A stretch of DNA of 17,449 nt from the NCBI GenBank assembly GCA_014523485.1, contig JAATVK010000045.1, forward strand, positions 1 through 17,449. Reading direction: 5' to 3'. Below the pieces are notes generated by a model. That model had not been told where the DNA came from and did not search any database. It worked only from the letters and a program-made list of their open reading frames with translations. A program made the position numbers and the translations under genes. This DNA comes from Nitrososphaerales archaeon TH5894. Its GTDB lineage: Archaea; Thermoproteota; Nitrososphaeria; Nitrososphaerales; Nitrososphaeraceae. Positions 1-7,196 of the stretch are shown here, in pieces (within the stretch, counting starts at the first letter, position 1; every line of letters starts with the position of its first letter).

Positions 1-226
1 TTGAGTAGTGATAAAGCAGCCTTATTTTGATATATCCTTTTCTATTAGTTTCCCTAACATTAAGACAATAATTATCTTTCAAATAAATATTAGTTATTGA
101 ATTGTTATTTTAAATACGGAATTTTTTAGCTTTTAGAAGTACTCTAATCTCTGTCCTTTAATTAACTTCACAAAAGGAAAGTAAATATTAATAATATTAA
201 TAATTATTATTGATCCTCCATTCCTA

Positions 227-571
227 TTGATACATACAAAAAAAAAATTTTTGATTATACTATTTATTTTAATAGTGATTATAGGTTTTGTAATTCTTTT
301 ATATAGTGGTTCAGGTAGAAATCCATCTATTTATTATCCTTCTCCCTATCAATCTCCATATTATCCATTCCCATCTCCATCAATACCTTACGATTTCCCT
401 TATGACTTACCATACGGTGGGGATTTCCCTGATTCCCCTTCATATGATGAGCAATATCCACTCACTCCTGAGGAAGACCTCCGATCGTTTGATTCTCCAT
501 TAGATGATAGTTTCCGTTTTGAAGATCAATATCCACTCACTCCTGAGGAAGACCTCCGATCGTTTGATTAA
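227..571 (+). CDS. Small membrane-anchored Pro/Tyr-rich extracellular protein
   Basis: This 114-residue protein is unrecognised as a family. It starts with TTG; the gap upstream is AT-rich, fits a TATA-like promoter and has no Shine-Dalgarno site. Residues 2-7 are polar and basic (HTKKK) and residues 8-26 form one strongly hydrophobic helix, so the protein is probably a signal-anchor or secreted protein. The rest is a low-complexity segment rich in Pro, Tyr, Ser and Phe (SPYQSPYYPFPSPS), followed by an acidic tail that carries the block QYPLTPEEDLRSFD twice. The second copy runs straight into the stop codon. The LRSFDS motif also occurs in the C-terminal tail of the RTX-like protein encoded at 7197-8174, which suggests a shared surface-protein tail module. 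The role is unknown; a cell-surface or matrix function is inference only. Confidence 0.6.
   Translation: MIHTKKKFLIILFILIVIIGFVILLYSGSGRNPSIYYPSPYQSPYYPFPSPSIPYDFPYDLPYGGDFPDSPSYDEQYPLTPEEDLRSFDSPLDDSFRFEDQYPLTPEEDLRSFD
452..569 (+). repeat. 43-bp perfect direct repeat within a coding region
   Basis: Positions 452-494 and 527-569 are identical over 43 bases and lie 75 bp apart, so the reading frame is kept. Each copy encodes QYPLTPEEDLRSFD. The absence of any silent change between the copies points to a recent duplication or to gene conversion. Copy one continues into coding sequence, while copy two meets TAA. Confidence 0.95.
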
Positions 572-589
572 TTGTTCAATCACTTAACA

Positions 590-965
590 AGGATTTACGT
601 TTATCGTATAGAGTTTACATAAGTTATTGTTGATTCGTGATCTGGTAACAGCTTTTGTAACATTAGGTTGCTTCAAAAGTCTAGTTTCATCTATAAATTC
701 TTTAATGATCCAATCGATTTTATTCCTATAGCTATTATTCTTTCAGCAAGCTCATTTACTATTATTTCGAACAATTCATATTGTCTTTCTAGATATTTAT
801 GGAGATCATTAAATGTAGGATCTACTACATTCCAATGATAATTTTTTGTATTAGTTTATAATACATATTCAATGACTAAACCTACATTCAAGATACTTGT
901 GATCTTCAAAGATTCTTTTTAATATCTAAACTTATTTTGGAAGAAATATTTGTGTCATCAGTATT
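590..965 (-). pseudogene. dps: Decayed Dps-like (ferritin-family DNA protection/iron storage) gene
   Basis: The minus strand can be read as a Dps protein only by passing several lesions. The order is: a first piece ending ISLDIKKNL (about 903-934), a frameshift, then KITSILNVGLVIEYVL, an in-frame TAA at 856-858 where the family usually has Tyr, then TNTKNYHWNVVDPTF, NDLHKYLERQYELFE and IIVNELAERIIAIG. A single-base loss near 698-704 shifts the frame to EFIDETRLLKQPN. Dps proteins carry the HWNV motif with the ferroxidase His and a D/E-x-x-AER motif one helix later; both are visible here. The last helices of the family (about 60 residues) are not recognisable. Three lesions and a missing C-terminus make a functional product unlikely. 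Intact Dps oxidises and stores iron and protects DNA. The ends given are approximate. Confidence 0.8.
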
Positions 966-1011
966 ATTATTGTATGGGTATAACTGGTATTCAGGAAATC
1001 ATAATCAAGAT

Positions 1012-1241
1012 TCAGAATTTATAGCTTTCTGTTCCAACAAAAAATATCTCTAACGCTAAATTAATACCAATTGTTACCATAACAATATTGTAAGTTAGTT
1101 TTAACAAATTATCTTTAATATTTCCTATTCATATACTTACAAGAGAATATCAATTATTTTCCAATCTTAATTAAACTCTTATATCTTATACATATTAGCT
1201 TGTTCCTTCTCAGGTATAGTTTCTAGTAAATTAAAATCTGC
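1012..1241 (-). pseudogene. Possible relic of a small membrane protein gene
   Basis: Minus-strand pieces look protein-like but are interrupted. ADFNLLETIPEKEQANMYKI is followed by stops and then DWKIIDILL. After a frame change comes NLLKLTYNIVMVTIGI and NLALEIFFVGTESYKF, with a proper TGA at 1012-1014. The second part would be a single hydrophobic helix with a short polar tail. No family is recognised, so this is supported only by composition and reading continuity and could be chance in AT-rich DNA. It lies just upstream of the Dps relic on the same strand, as expected for a decaying two-gene segment. Confidence 0.3.
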
Positions 1242-1292
1242 CTAGACATCAATTGTAGTTAAAAACTAATTTAAGAAATGACAAAAATATAA

Positions 1293-1580
1293 TTATAAAT
1301 TATCACTAAACTTCCTAGAGTGTTCATCCATCTCCTGCTGTGGATTTTTGACAACCTTTTTATATTCGTCTTTATGTTCTCTTCTATCTAATTCCTTTTC
1401 ATGTTCTTCTCTTACATGATGTAACCTATCTTTTTCGTGAATGAATTCCTTTCCACATCCATTACATTTTAAAATCGTAATATGATGGATATGTCTTGAA
1501 TGATCAATTAGTTCTTCATAAGTTTCAAATTTTTGTTTGTCCTCTTCACAGACAAATTTTTTATGATGAAAAAAGTTCAT
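1293..1580 (-). CDS. Small C2H2-type zinc-finger protein, two fingers (first lacks one Cys)
   Basis: This 95-residue protein starts at an ATG and holds two finger-like segments with the same spacing, C-x2-C-x12-H-x4-H. The second is complete: C39, C42, H55, H60. In the first, C11, H27 and H32 fit, but the second cysteine position is Asp14, so this finger either uses Asp, binds zinc poorly or has lost binding. The tail (residues 60-95) is highly charged and probably helical. Small C2H2 proteins of this kind recur in Nitrososphaerota genomes and are presumed to bind nucleic acid or protein, but specific roles are not established. A TATA-like box at 1601-1610 is centred 25 bases upstream of the ATG, so the mRNA is probably leaderless. 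A second, one-finger protein with identical spacing is encoded at 9872-10072. Confidence 0.8.
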   Translation of the reverse strand: MNFFHHKKFVCEEDKQKFETYEELIDHSRHIHHITILKCNGCGKEFIHEKDRLHHVREEHEKELDRREHKDEYKKVVKNPQQEMDEHSRKFSDNL

Positions 1581-1600
1581 TATATATCGAATGTTATTGG

Positions 1601-1610
1601 TATATTAAAA
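1601..1610 (-). promoter_or_regulatory. TATA-like box of the two-finger zinc protein
   Basis: On the minus strand the sequence TTTTAATATA is centred about 25 bases before the ATG at 1580. This is where an archaeal TATA box sits relative to the transcription start, implying a leaderless transcript. Confidence 0.5.
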
Positions 1611-1861
1611 CTATTTGTTATCAATAGCATTGTTATGAGAAATAGCAATACTACAAAAATGATATTGAAACTAATTATTCTACTATGTAATTATTTCATA
1701 ATTGGTTTAAATAAAAATAAAACAAATTTAATTACAGAAAGAGAAACATTAAATGTAAAAAAGTATTGTGTATAAAGATTTGGATGAAATATCCCCAATC
1801 ATTATTTTTGCTTTAATCTAATGTAATACTATGGTTGTCAAAATAAATAGAAATTAAGATT

Positions 1862-2458
1862 CTATCCATAAATGCCATGATCCTTGCATTTCCAATCCAT
1901 AATATTCATTCCAAAATTACATTGTATTGCAACAGTTGAGAACTCAATGCTTTGTGCTGAATCAATAGCCTCTGATATCACCAATGTAAGTGTTGAATTA
2001 ATTGTTTGTTCATCAACAAAGGGATTAGGTAATGCGGATGGCATAGAATTTGATTTATTCGATATATCAAATAATTGATCAATGTTAGCAGCTCTAACAT
2101 ATCCTATTGTAGGAGATTTGTCAAGATCACTTGTTATCATGGTTATGATGAGATCTTTAGATTTATTCAGAGAATCACTACTTCCTGTGATGGTGTATAG
2201 GTTATCAAATGTCCCTAATAGACCTGTACTCCCATTTACTATATTGAATGACGATGTGGCCGTTTTAGTTATCTGTACAATTCCTTTTGATTGATCAGAT
2301 TGAGTTAGTGTTATATCGTCTGTAGTATTTTGCCTTGATATAGTTGGATCCTGTGATAATGACATTGGCAAATTTGTTAGTGTAAGAAACAAAATCGTTC
2401 CCAATACAGAACAAATTAAATAATTTTTATAAGTCGTTCTATTGGCATTTTTATACAT
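1862..2458 (-). CDS. Exported protein of unknown function
   Basis: This 198-residue protein starts at an ATG (M-Y-K-N-A-N-R). Residues 1-12 are polar and basic, residues 13-31 are hydrophobic (YLICSVLGTILFLTLT) and the chain then turns polar after a PMSLSQ segment. This is a signal peptide or N-terminal anchor. The mature part is rich in Ser, Thr, Asn and Ile/Val and predicted mostly beta and soluble, with several N-x-S/T sequons as expected for an archaeal surface protein. Two cysteines near the end (C180, C191, in CNFGMNIMDWKC) could form a disulfide. No known domain was recognised. The gene stands alone: the zinc-finger gene lies about 280 bases downstream on the same strand, with no gene in the gap. 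Confidence 0.75.
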   Translation of the reverse strand: MYKNANRTTYKNYLICSVLGTILFLTLTNLPMSLSQDPTISRQNTTDDITLTQSDQSKGIVQITKTATSSFNIVNGSTGLLGTFDNLYTITGSSDSLNKSKDLIITMITSDLDKSPTIGYVRAANIDQLFDISNKSNSMPSALPNPFVDEQTINSTLTLVISEAIDSAQSIEFSTVAIQCNFGMNIMDWKCKDHGIYG

Positions 2459-2874
2459 ATTAATACAACATTATTTATTATTTATTATTTAAATATACCT
2501 AGTAATATAAAAATTTATTAGCATTAATTATTAATTCTTTTTAAAGTGTTTTTAATTACTTCTTTTTTCTCTCAAAGAAAATATTTTAAATCCTAACAAT
2601 GAGCAATATCCTCGAATTTTTTTTATTTAGAATCAATATTTATTTTGAAGATATATTATGGATTTTACAAATAGGATAAGAATTTATGGAGAGTCTAGAG
2701 AAAGGAAATGAATAGGAATACATGAAATTCTAGAATTCCTAGTCAGGTTGCCAAATAATAAAAATTTTATTTTAAGACCAATCCATACGAAAGTAATCTA
2801 ATACAAAAGTGAATATTGTTAAAAGTCTAAACTTACTTTAAAAAGTTATTAATAAGATTTAACATATTAAAATT
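2459..2874. other. Gap with divergent promoters and a broken reading frame
   Basis: The left end is very AT-rich, with a short TTATTTA-type simple repeat (about 2471-2490) that holds the promoter of the exported-protein gene. On the plus strand an ATG at 2658 opens a frame that runs to a TAA at 2799-2801 with one TGA at 2709-2711. The pieces read MDFTNRIRIYGESRERK and IGIHEILEFLVRLPNNKNF. This could be a relic gene but has no recognised family. The rest is promoter sequence for the acidic protein. Confidence 0.4.
2836..2845 (+). promoter_or_regulatory. TATA-like box of the hyperacidic protein gene
   Basis: CTTTAAAAAG lies about 34 bases before the ATG at 2875. This places the likely transcription start within about ten bases of the start codon. 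Confidence 0.4.
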
Positions 2875-3069
2875 ATGAGTGATGAATCTCAAAAAGAAGA
2901 AATAAAAGATGAAATTCATCAGTTTCAAGATAGTGAGCAAGAAGAGCTTGAAGATGATGACGAGGAGGATGAGCTCGAGGTTGATGATGAAGAGGATGAT
3001 TTTGAAGATGATGAAGTAAGACCAACTGAACATGAAGAAAAAAATACACCATCAGAGAACCCCATTTAG
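2875..3069 (+). CDS. Small hyperacidic protein
   Basis: This 64-residue protein starts at an ATG. More than half of its residues are Asp or Glu, with runs such as EELEDDDEEDELEVDDEEDD in the middle. The N-terminus (MSDESQKEEIKDEIHQFQ) is helix-like and the C-terminus polar with Pro. There is no signal peptide or hydrophobic segment, so it is cytosolic and probably disordered. Base composition rises sharply in GAT/GAA/GAG codons relative to the flanks and the frame is clean, which supports a real gene. Acidic proteins of this size can act as chaperones of basic proteins, DNA mimics or cation buffers, but nothing here picks one. The antisense frame over the same bases is a shadow. Confidence 0.7.
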   Translation: MSDESQKEEIKDEIHQFQDSEQEELEDDDEEDELEVDDEEDDFEDDEVRPTEHEEKNTPSENPI

Positions 3070-3538
3070 TTTGATAGATTATTAATATTTTATATTAGTA
3101 ATTATTCAATGTAAATAATTATTTGTAATCTATTTTTTGCTTATGTTATATTATTGTCTAAAATTAAGTATCAATTCCTTTATAATTCTCATAATATGAA
3201 TTTTTAATATTTTTTATTTCAAATAAAATTATATGTTTAAAGAAGATTATATTGGAAAACTAACTTTTTTTTGATCAAATATCATGATACTCTAGCAATT
3301 TATATATTACTTTAATACCTAAATGCAATATTTTCTCTTAGCAATCGATTGTAATTTTTTTAATACTTTTTTATCCAATTTTACAAGTCTGTAATAATAC
3401 TTATGGCTTCAGAATAATTTTTGTAAGAAATGTCCTAAATGTCATTAAAGAATAAGAAAATGATTTGAACTATGAATTTGAAAATAAGCATGTAGAAAAC
3501 AATAAAAATAGATAACTCAGAATCTAGTATAAAATAAC
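3070..3538. other. Gene-free AT-rich stretch
   Basis: No credible gene was found. A minus-strand open frame at about 3325-3410 reads HKYYYRLVKLDKKVLKKLQS and continues briefly to a stop, preceded by a stop. It looks protein-like but has no start and no recognised family. Short AT-rich boxes near 3500-3510 may serve as the promoter of the downstream methyltransferase. Confidence 0.4.
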
Positions 3539-4618
3539 ATGGAGAATCACGAACACCCATCTACCTTAGAATTTCAGGAATATATGATAGATATAATCAA
3601 TAAAGGAGCTTTATCTCTTATGCTTTCATTAGGTCATAGGTTAGGCCTTTTTGATACTATGGTGTCACTTTCTCCGTCAACAAGTAAGCAAATTGCAATT
3701 GCTTCAAACTTAAATGAAAGATATACTCGAGAATGGTTAGGAGCAATGGTAATTGGAAAAATTGTGACTTATGATTCCTATAATGATCTGTATTTTTTAC
3801 CCAGGGAAAATGCAGCTCTTCTAACTAGAACTACAAAGATATATAATTTTGCTGCCTCCATGCAATGGATACCAATATTAGGTCAGGTTGAAGATGAAAT
3901 TGTAAATTGTTTTAAGAAAGGGGGTGGTGTTCCATATTCCTCATACAAAAGATTTCATGAAGTAATGGAGGAAGAAAGTGCTCAAACAGTATTGTCTGGT
4001 CTATTTGAATCCATAATTCCTTTAGTTCCTGGACTTGAAGAGAGACTTAAAAAAGGAATTAATGTTCTTGACATTGGTTGTGGCAATGGGAGAGCCATGA
4101 ACATGATGGCAAATCAATTCCCACTCAGTAAGTTTACAGGTTATGACATTTCACAAGAAGCAATACAAAATGCACAATCTCAATCTTTAGTATATGGTAA
4201 TAAAAATGTAGATTTCCAAGTAAAGGATGTTTCAAAAATTTTAGACACGTCAAAAAATTTATCTTTTGATTTAATTACAGCGTTTGATGCCATCCACGAT
4301 CAAGCTCAACCTACAACTGTTTTAAGAAATATTGTATCGTTATTGAAACCTGATGATGGAATTTTTTTGATGCAAGATATTCTTTCATCATCTTTACTTA
4401 AAAATAATTTAGATCATCCAGTAGGAACTTTTCTTTATACCGTCTCATGCCTTCACTGTATGAGCGTATCGCTTGCTCAAGATGGACTAGGACTTGGTGC
4501 CATGTGGGGAAAAGAGAAAGCGATTGAAATGCTTAAAGAGGCAGGATTTACGAAAGTTGAAGTTAAAACACTTCCTCATGACTTCCAAAATTATTATTAC
4601 ATAAGCCATACAAATTGA
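3539..4618 (+). CDS. SAM-dependent methyltransferase, Rv2258c-like
   Basis: This 359-residue protein, starting at an ATG, has the architecture of the Rv2258c-like family. The N-terminal winged-helix/dimerisation part (about 15-110) includes ALSLMLSLGHRLGLFDTM and NERYTREWLGAMV. The C-terminal class I methyltransferase domain (about 150-359) has the SAM-binding motif I VLDIGCGNGRA at about 176-186, the acidic residue ending strand 2 in FTGYDIS, a following acidic motif QVKDVS and the strand 4 motif FDLITAFDAIHD. The C-terminal blocks HCMSVSLAQDGLGLGAMWG, MLKEAGF and LPHDFQNYYYI are typical of this family. It is soluble and full length. The substrate is unknown; small-molecule O- or N-methylation is the general expectation. 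The TrkH gene follows after 64 bases but has its own AT-rich promoter-like box, so co-transcription is uncertain. Confidence 0.9.
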   Translation: MENHEHPSTLEFQEYMIDIINKGALSLMLSLGHRLGLFDTMVSLSPSTSKQIAIASNLNERYTREWLGAMVIGKIVTYDSYNDLYFLPRENAALLTRTTKIYNFAASMQWIPILGQVEDEIVNCFKKGGGVPYSSYKRFHEVMEEESAQTVLSGLFESIIPLVPGLEERLKKGINVLDIGCGNGRAMNMMANQFPLSKFTGYDISQEAIQNAQSQSLVYGNKNVDFQVKDVSKILDTSKNLSFDLITAFDAIHDQAQPTTVLRNIVSLLKPDDGIFLMQDILSSSLLKNNLDHPVGTFLYTVSCLHCMSVSLAQDGLGLGAMWGKEKAIEMLKEAGFTKVEVKTLPHDFQNYYYISHTN

Positions 4619-4682
4619 GTTATAATTATAGATAACATTGTTAATAGTTTTATTGTTTAAAAAAAAGGCCTAAAAGATTGCT

Positions 4683-6653
4683 ATGGTTGAACCATTAGAA
4701 CGCCCAGTATATTCATATGTTAGCAAACAATTTGTAATGGTTGATGAAAATGTTTCTGTAGCCAATGCAGTAAAACTTACCCAGCCAAAAAACATCGAAA
4801 CAATCATTGTTACATCTAATGGAAAACCTGTAGGTATAGTAACAGATAGTGACATTTTAGAGAAGGTCGTAATAAAAGGAGATGACTCTGATTTAGTTTC
4901 TCTAAAAGCTATAATGACATCTCCCATTTTGACATTGCCTAGTACGTCAACTCTCAAACAAGCAATAGAATTAATGAGAATTCAAAAAATTAAACGTGTC
5001 CCAATAGTCGATTCTCATAATAAAATTGTTCAAAAAATCATAGGGATTGTTACACAGAAAGCTCTTGCAGAAACAATTAGAAATTCAGTCATAGAAAAAA
5101 CTTTTAAAAGTTATAGAGTCTCAATAAAGGAAAATTACAAGCCAATTTTTGGTACTCTGGGTTTTATTATGCAATTTGCCGGAATCTTAATGATTGTTCC
5201 TGCAATATTTGGAACAGTAGTAAATGAATTAGAATCTGCAACCGCCATTTACCTGGCAGTTATTTCAATGTCTTTGACTGGTTTTATTCTAAATACATTC
5301 GGAGAAAAAAGTACGTTAAACTTGAAACAATCTTCTATTGTTGTGGTCTCAAGTTTTACACTGTTAAGCCTATTTGGAAGTTTGCCTTATATGTATGTCA
5401 ATCCCTTTGGGTTAAATTTTGATAATTTATCTCTTTTTGTAAGTTCAATTCTAGAAAGTTCTTCTGGTTATACAACTACAGGACTTACTACAATAGAAAA
5501 CCCTGAATCACTGCCAGAAAGCTTCGTATTTTATCGATCTTATACTCAATGGGTGGGTGGCTTGAGTTTTGTTTATTTGGTGATGGCTTTGTATTATCCT
5601 GAAACCAAATTGGCTACGATGAGAAATATGATAGGAGGAGGAATTCTAAAGTTTAAGCAATTATTGTCTACTATTAGTATTATATTTGTCATTTATACCA
5701 TTATTTTCATTGTATTAATATTTTCTATGGGTAACATACACTTGATTGAATCTGTATCATTATCATTTTCAACTCTTGTTACAGGAGGATTTATTCCTGA
5801 TTCTACAATTTTCTATTCACTGAATTCCTATCAGCTAATATTGATAATGGCAGGTATGATGATCGCTGCATTACCATTTGGTTTTCATTATGGTATTTTT
5901 ACTAAAGAAATAAAATCTCGAAGATTAAGTTTGGAAATAATTGTCTATCTGTTTTTTGTTTTACTTTTGGCAGTTTTATTTGTAATAATAGAACCTTCCA
6001 TTTCAACACATGATTGGCTTACTTCAGTATTTCATGTTGTAAGTGCATCTACAACAACAGGATTTTCATTTATTAATTTATCTTATTTGTCTTTAGAAGG
6101 GAAACTATTCCTTATTTTTGTCATGTTGATAGGAGGAACAGCATTTTCAACTGCTGGTGGAATAAAGATAGCTAGATTATCATTAATCTTGCAAAAATTA
6201 AAAGGCAATACAATATTTTTATCGATGTCTGATGCGTTTACCCCATTATCAATTTCTTCAACGGCAATACAATTTCGTAAAAATAAAAATGGTCAAAAAT
6301 TCTCAATCACGAAAAAAAAATTGTTAGAATCCAAAAATGGCCTAGTATACCATGATAGTCAAAAACTTTCATTATTATCTGATAAAGCATTTAGAGATGC
6401 AATTTTTGTAATTATATTATTTGTTATGCTTTCTCTTGCAAGTGCAACTTTTATTTCTTACCTCAATAAAAGTGGTTTTGTTGATTCATTATTTGAATCT
6501 TCAGCAGCTCTTTCTAATACAGGTCTTTCAGTTGGAATAACAACCATGAATTTGGATTTAGCATCCAAAGTTATCTTGTCAATTAATATGATATTAGGTA
6601 GGTTTGAAATAATAGCGCTATTGTATATTTTCATTTCTCGATTAAGGAAATAG
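4683..6653 (+). CDS. trkH: Potassium transporter of the TrkH/KtrB family fused to N-terminal CBS domains
   Basis: This 656-residue membrane protein drives K+ (or Na+-coupled K+) uptake. Residues 1-135 form two CBS repeats (about 7-62 and 72-135, with VGIVTDSDIL and IIGIVTQKAL as the second strands), which commonly bind adenine nucleotides and gate the channel. Residues about 150-656 are the pore: four pore-loop signatures lie at about 259-268 (SSGYTTTGLT), 366-372 (TGGFIPD), 455-462 (STTTGFSF) and 610-618 (SNTGLSVG). The family hallmark GGTAFSTAGGIKIAR lies at about 484-499. TrkH in bacteria usually works with a separate TrkA regulator; here the CBS pair is fused instead, and no TrkA-like gene is in the window. 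A run TTTAAAAAA at 4656-4664 is about 23 bases before the ATG and may be its TATA box. A decayed paralogue lies at 16345-16805. Confidence 0.95.
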   Translation: MVEPLERPVYSYVSKQFVMVDENVSVANAVKLTQPKNIETIIVTSNGKPVGIVTDSDILEKVVIKGDDSDLVSLKAIMTSPILTLPSTSTLKQAIELMRIQKIKRVPIVDSHNKIVQKIIGIVTQKALAETIRNSVIEKTFKSYRVSIKENYKPIFGTLGFIMQFAGILMIVPAIFGTVVNELESATAIYLAVISMSLTGFILNTFGEKSTLNLKQSSIVVVSSFTLLSLFGSLPYMYVNPFGLNFDNLSLFVSSILESSSGYTTTGLTTIENPESLPESFVFYRSYTQWVGGLSFVYLVMALYYPETKLATMRNMIGGGILKFKQLLSTISIIFVIYTIIFIVLIFSMGNIHLIESVSLSFSTLVTGGFIPDSTIFYSLNSYQLILIMAGMMIAALPFGFHYGIFTKEIKSRRLSLEIIVYLFFVLLLAVLFVIIEPSISTHDWLTSVFHVVSASTTTGFSFINLSYLSLEGKLFLIFVMLIGGTAFSTAGGIKIARLSLILQKLKGNTIFLSMSDAFTPLSISSTAIQFRKNKNGQKFSITKKKLLESKNGLVYHDSQKLSLLSDKAFRDAIFVIILFVMLSLASATFISYLNKSGFVDSLFESSAALSNTGLSVGITTMNLDLASKVILSINMILGRFEIIALLYIFISRLRK

Positions 6654-6840
6654 GTTATAAAACTAATTTTGATGAAATAACAAAACATAATTGAATGTTA
6701 TTGACATTGTGAATCTTCAATGTTGATCTCTATAAATCCTTTAGTACTATACTTTTTAATTTGTAATAATAAAGAAGAAATAAATAATAAGTTAACGATT
6801 CCAGTCTATAAGACAAGTCCAATCCGTTTCCCAGTATTTG

Positions 6841-6868
6841 TTTTTTTTATTATATAAAAGAAAAAAAA
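6841..6868. terminator. Bidirectional poly-T terminator between converging genes
   Basis: TrkH (plus) and dodecin (minus) converge here. The gap holds an eight-T run (about 6841-6848) and, 12 bases on, an eight-A run (about 6861-6868), so each strand presents a poly-T tract to its own incoming polymerase. Archaeal termination uses such oligo-T tracts. The two runs can also pair as a weak A-T stem. The remainder of 6654-6916 holds nothing else recognisable. Confidence 0.5.
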
Positions 6869-6916
6869 GGAATGAGAAATCTATAATATTATAATTGTCT
6901 AGCTTTAGGAGTTTAA

Positions 6917-7123
6917 TTAATCTTTACGCTCAATTTTAAATCCTATCTTTACCTCAGCTTGAAACTCCTTAACTTGATTATCAAGTATCCTAAATGTAAC
7001 CCTACCCAACTCTGCCCATTCGATATTATTTATTGTTTTTGAAGCTTCATCAATAGCCTCTTTTACTGCATCATCTATGTTATTAGCAGATGTCCCTATA
7101 ATGTGGATATATTTATAAACCAT
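6917..7123 (-). CDS. Dodecin (flavin-binding storage protein)
   Basis: This 68-residue protein has the full dodecin length and pattern: strand one MVYKYIHIIGTS, the helix NNIDDAVKEAIDEASKTINN, then strands IEWAELGRVTF and EFQAEVKIGFKI. Dodecins assemble into hollow dodecamers that bind flavins between two tryptophans and buffer free riboflavin/FMN. Trp36 and Gln55 fall exactly at the numbers of the flavin-stacking Trp and the flavin-contacting Gln of the Halobacterium salinarum protein, so flavin binding is likely to be kept. The start is an ATG with a TATA-like ATTACTTAAAA (plus-strand reading, 7141-7151) about 23 bases upstream. The RTX gene ends 73 bases upstream on the same strand, but functional linkage is not implied. 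Confidence 0.92.
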   Translation of the reverse strand: MVYKYIHIIGTSANNIDDAVKEAIDEASKTINNIEWAELGRVTFRILDNQVKEFQAEVKIGFKIERKD

Positions 7124-7196
7124 AAAGCTACAAGGTTTTCATTACTTAAAACTTTTCTTAATCTTATTAATTTATTTAAATCAGTAAGGAAATTAA

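Noticed and set aside
1533..1775. Plus-strand open frame of 80 codons
   Set aside because: It overlaps the zinc-finger gene antisense at its start and then runs through AT-rich promoter DNA; composition (Ile, Leu, Asn, Lys) is that of random AT-rich sequence.
2833..3033. Minus-strand frame antisense to the hyperacidic gene
   Set aside because: GAT/GAA-rich codons read backwards give Phe/Ile/Leu-rich frames; a shadow of the real gene.
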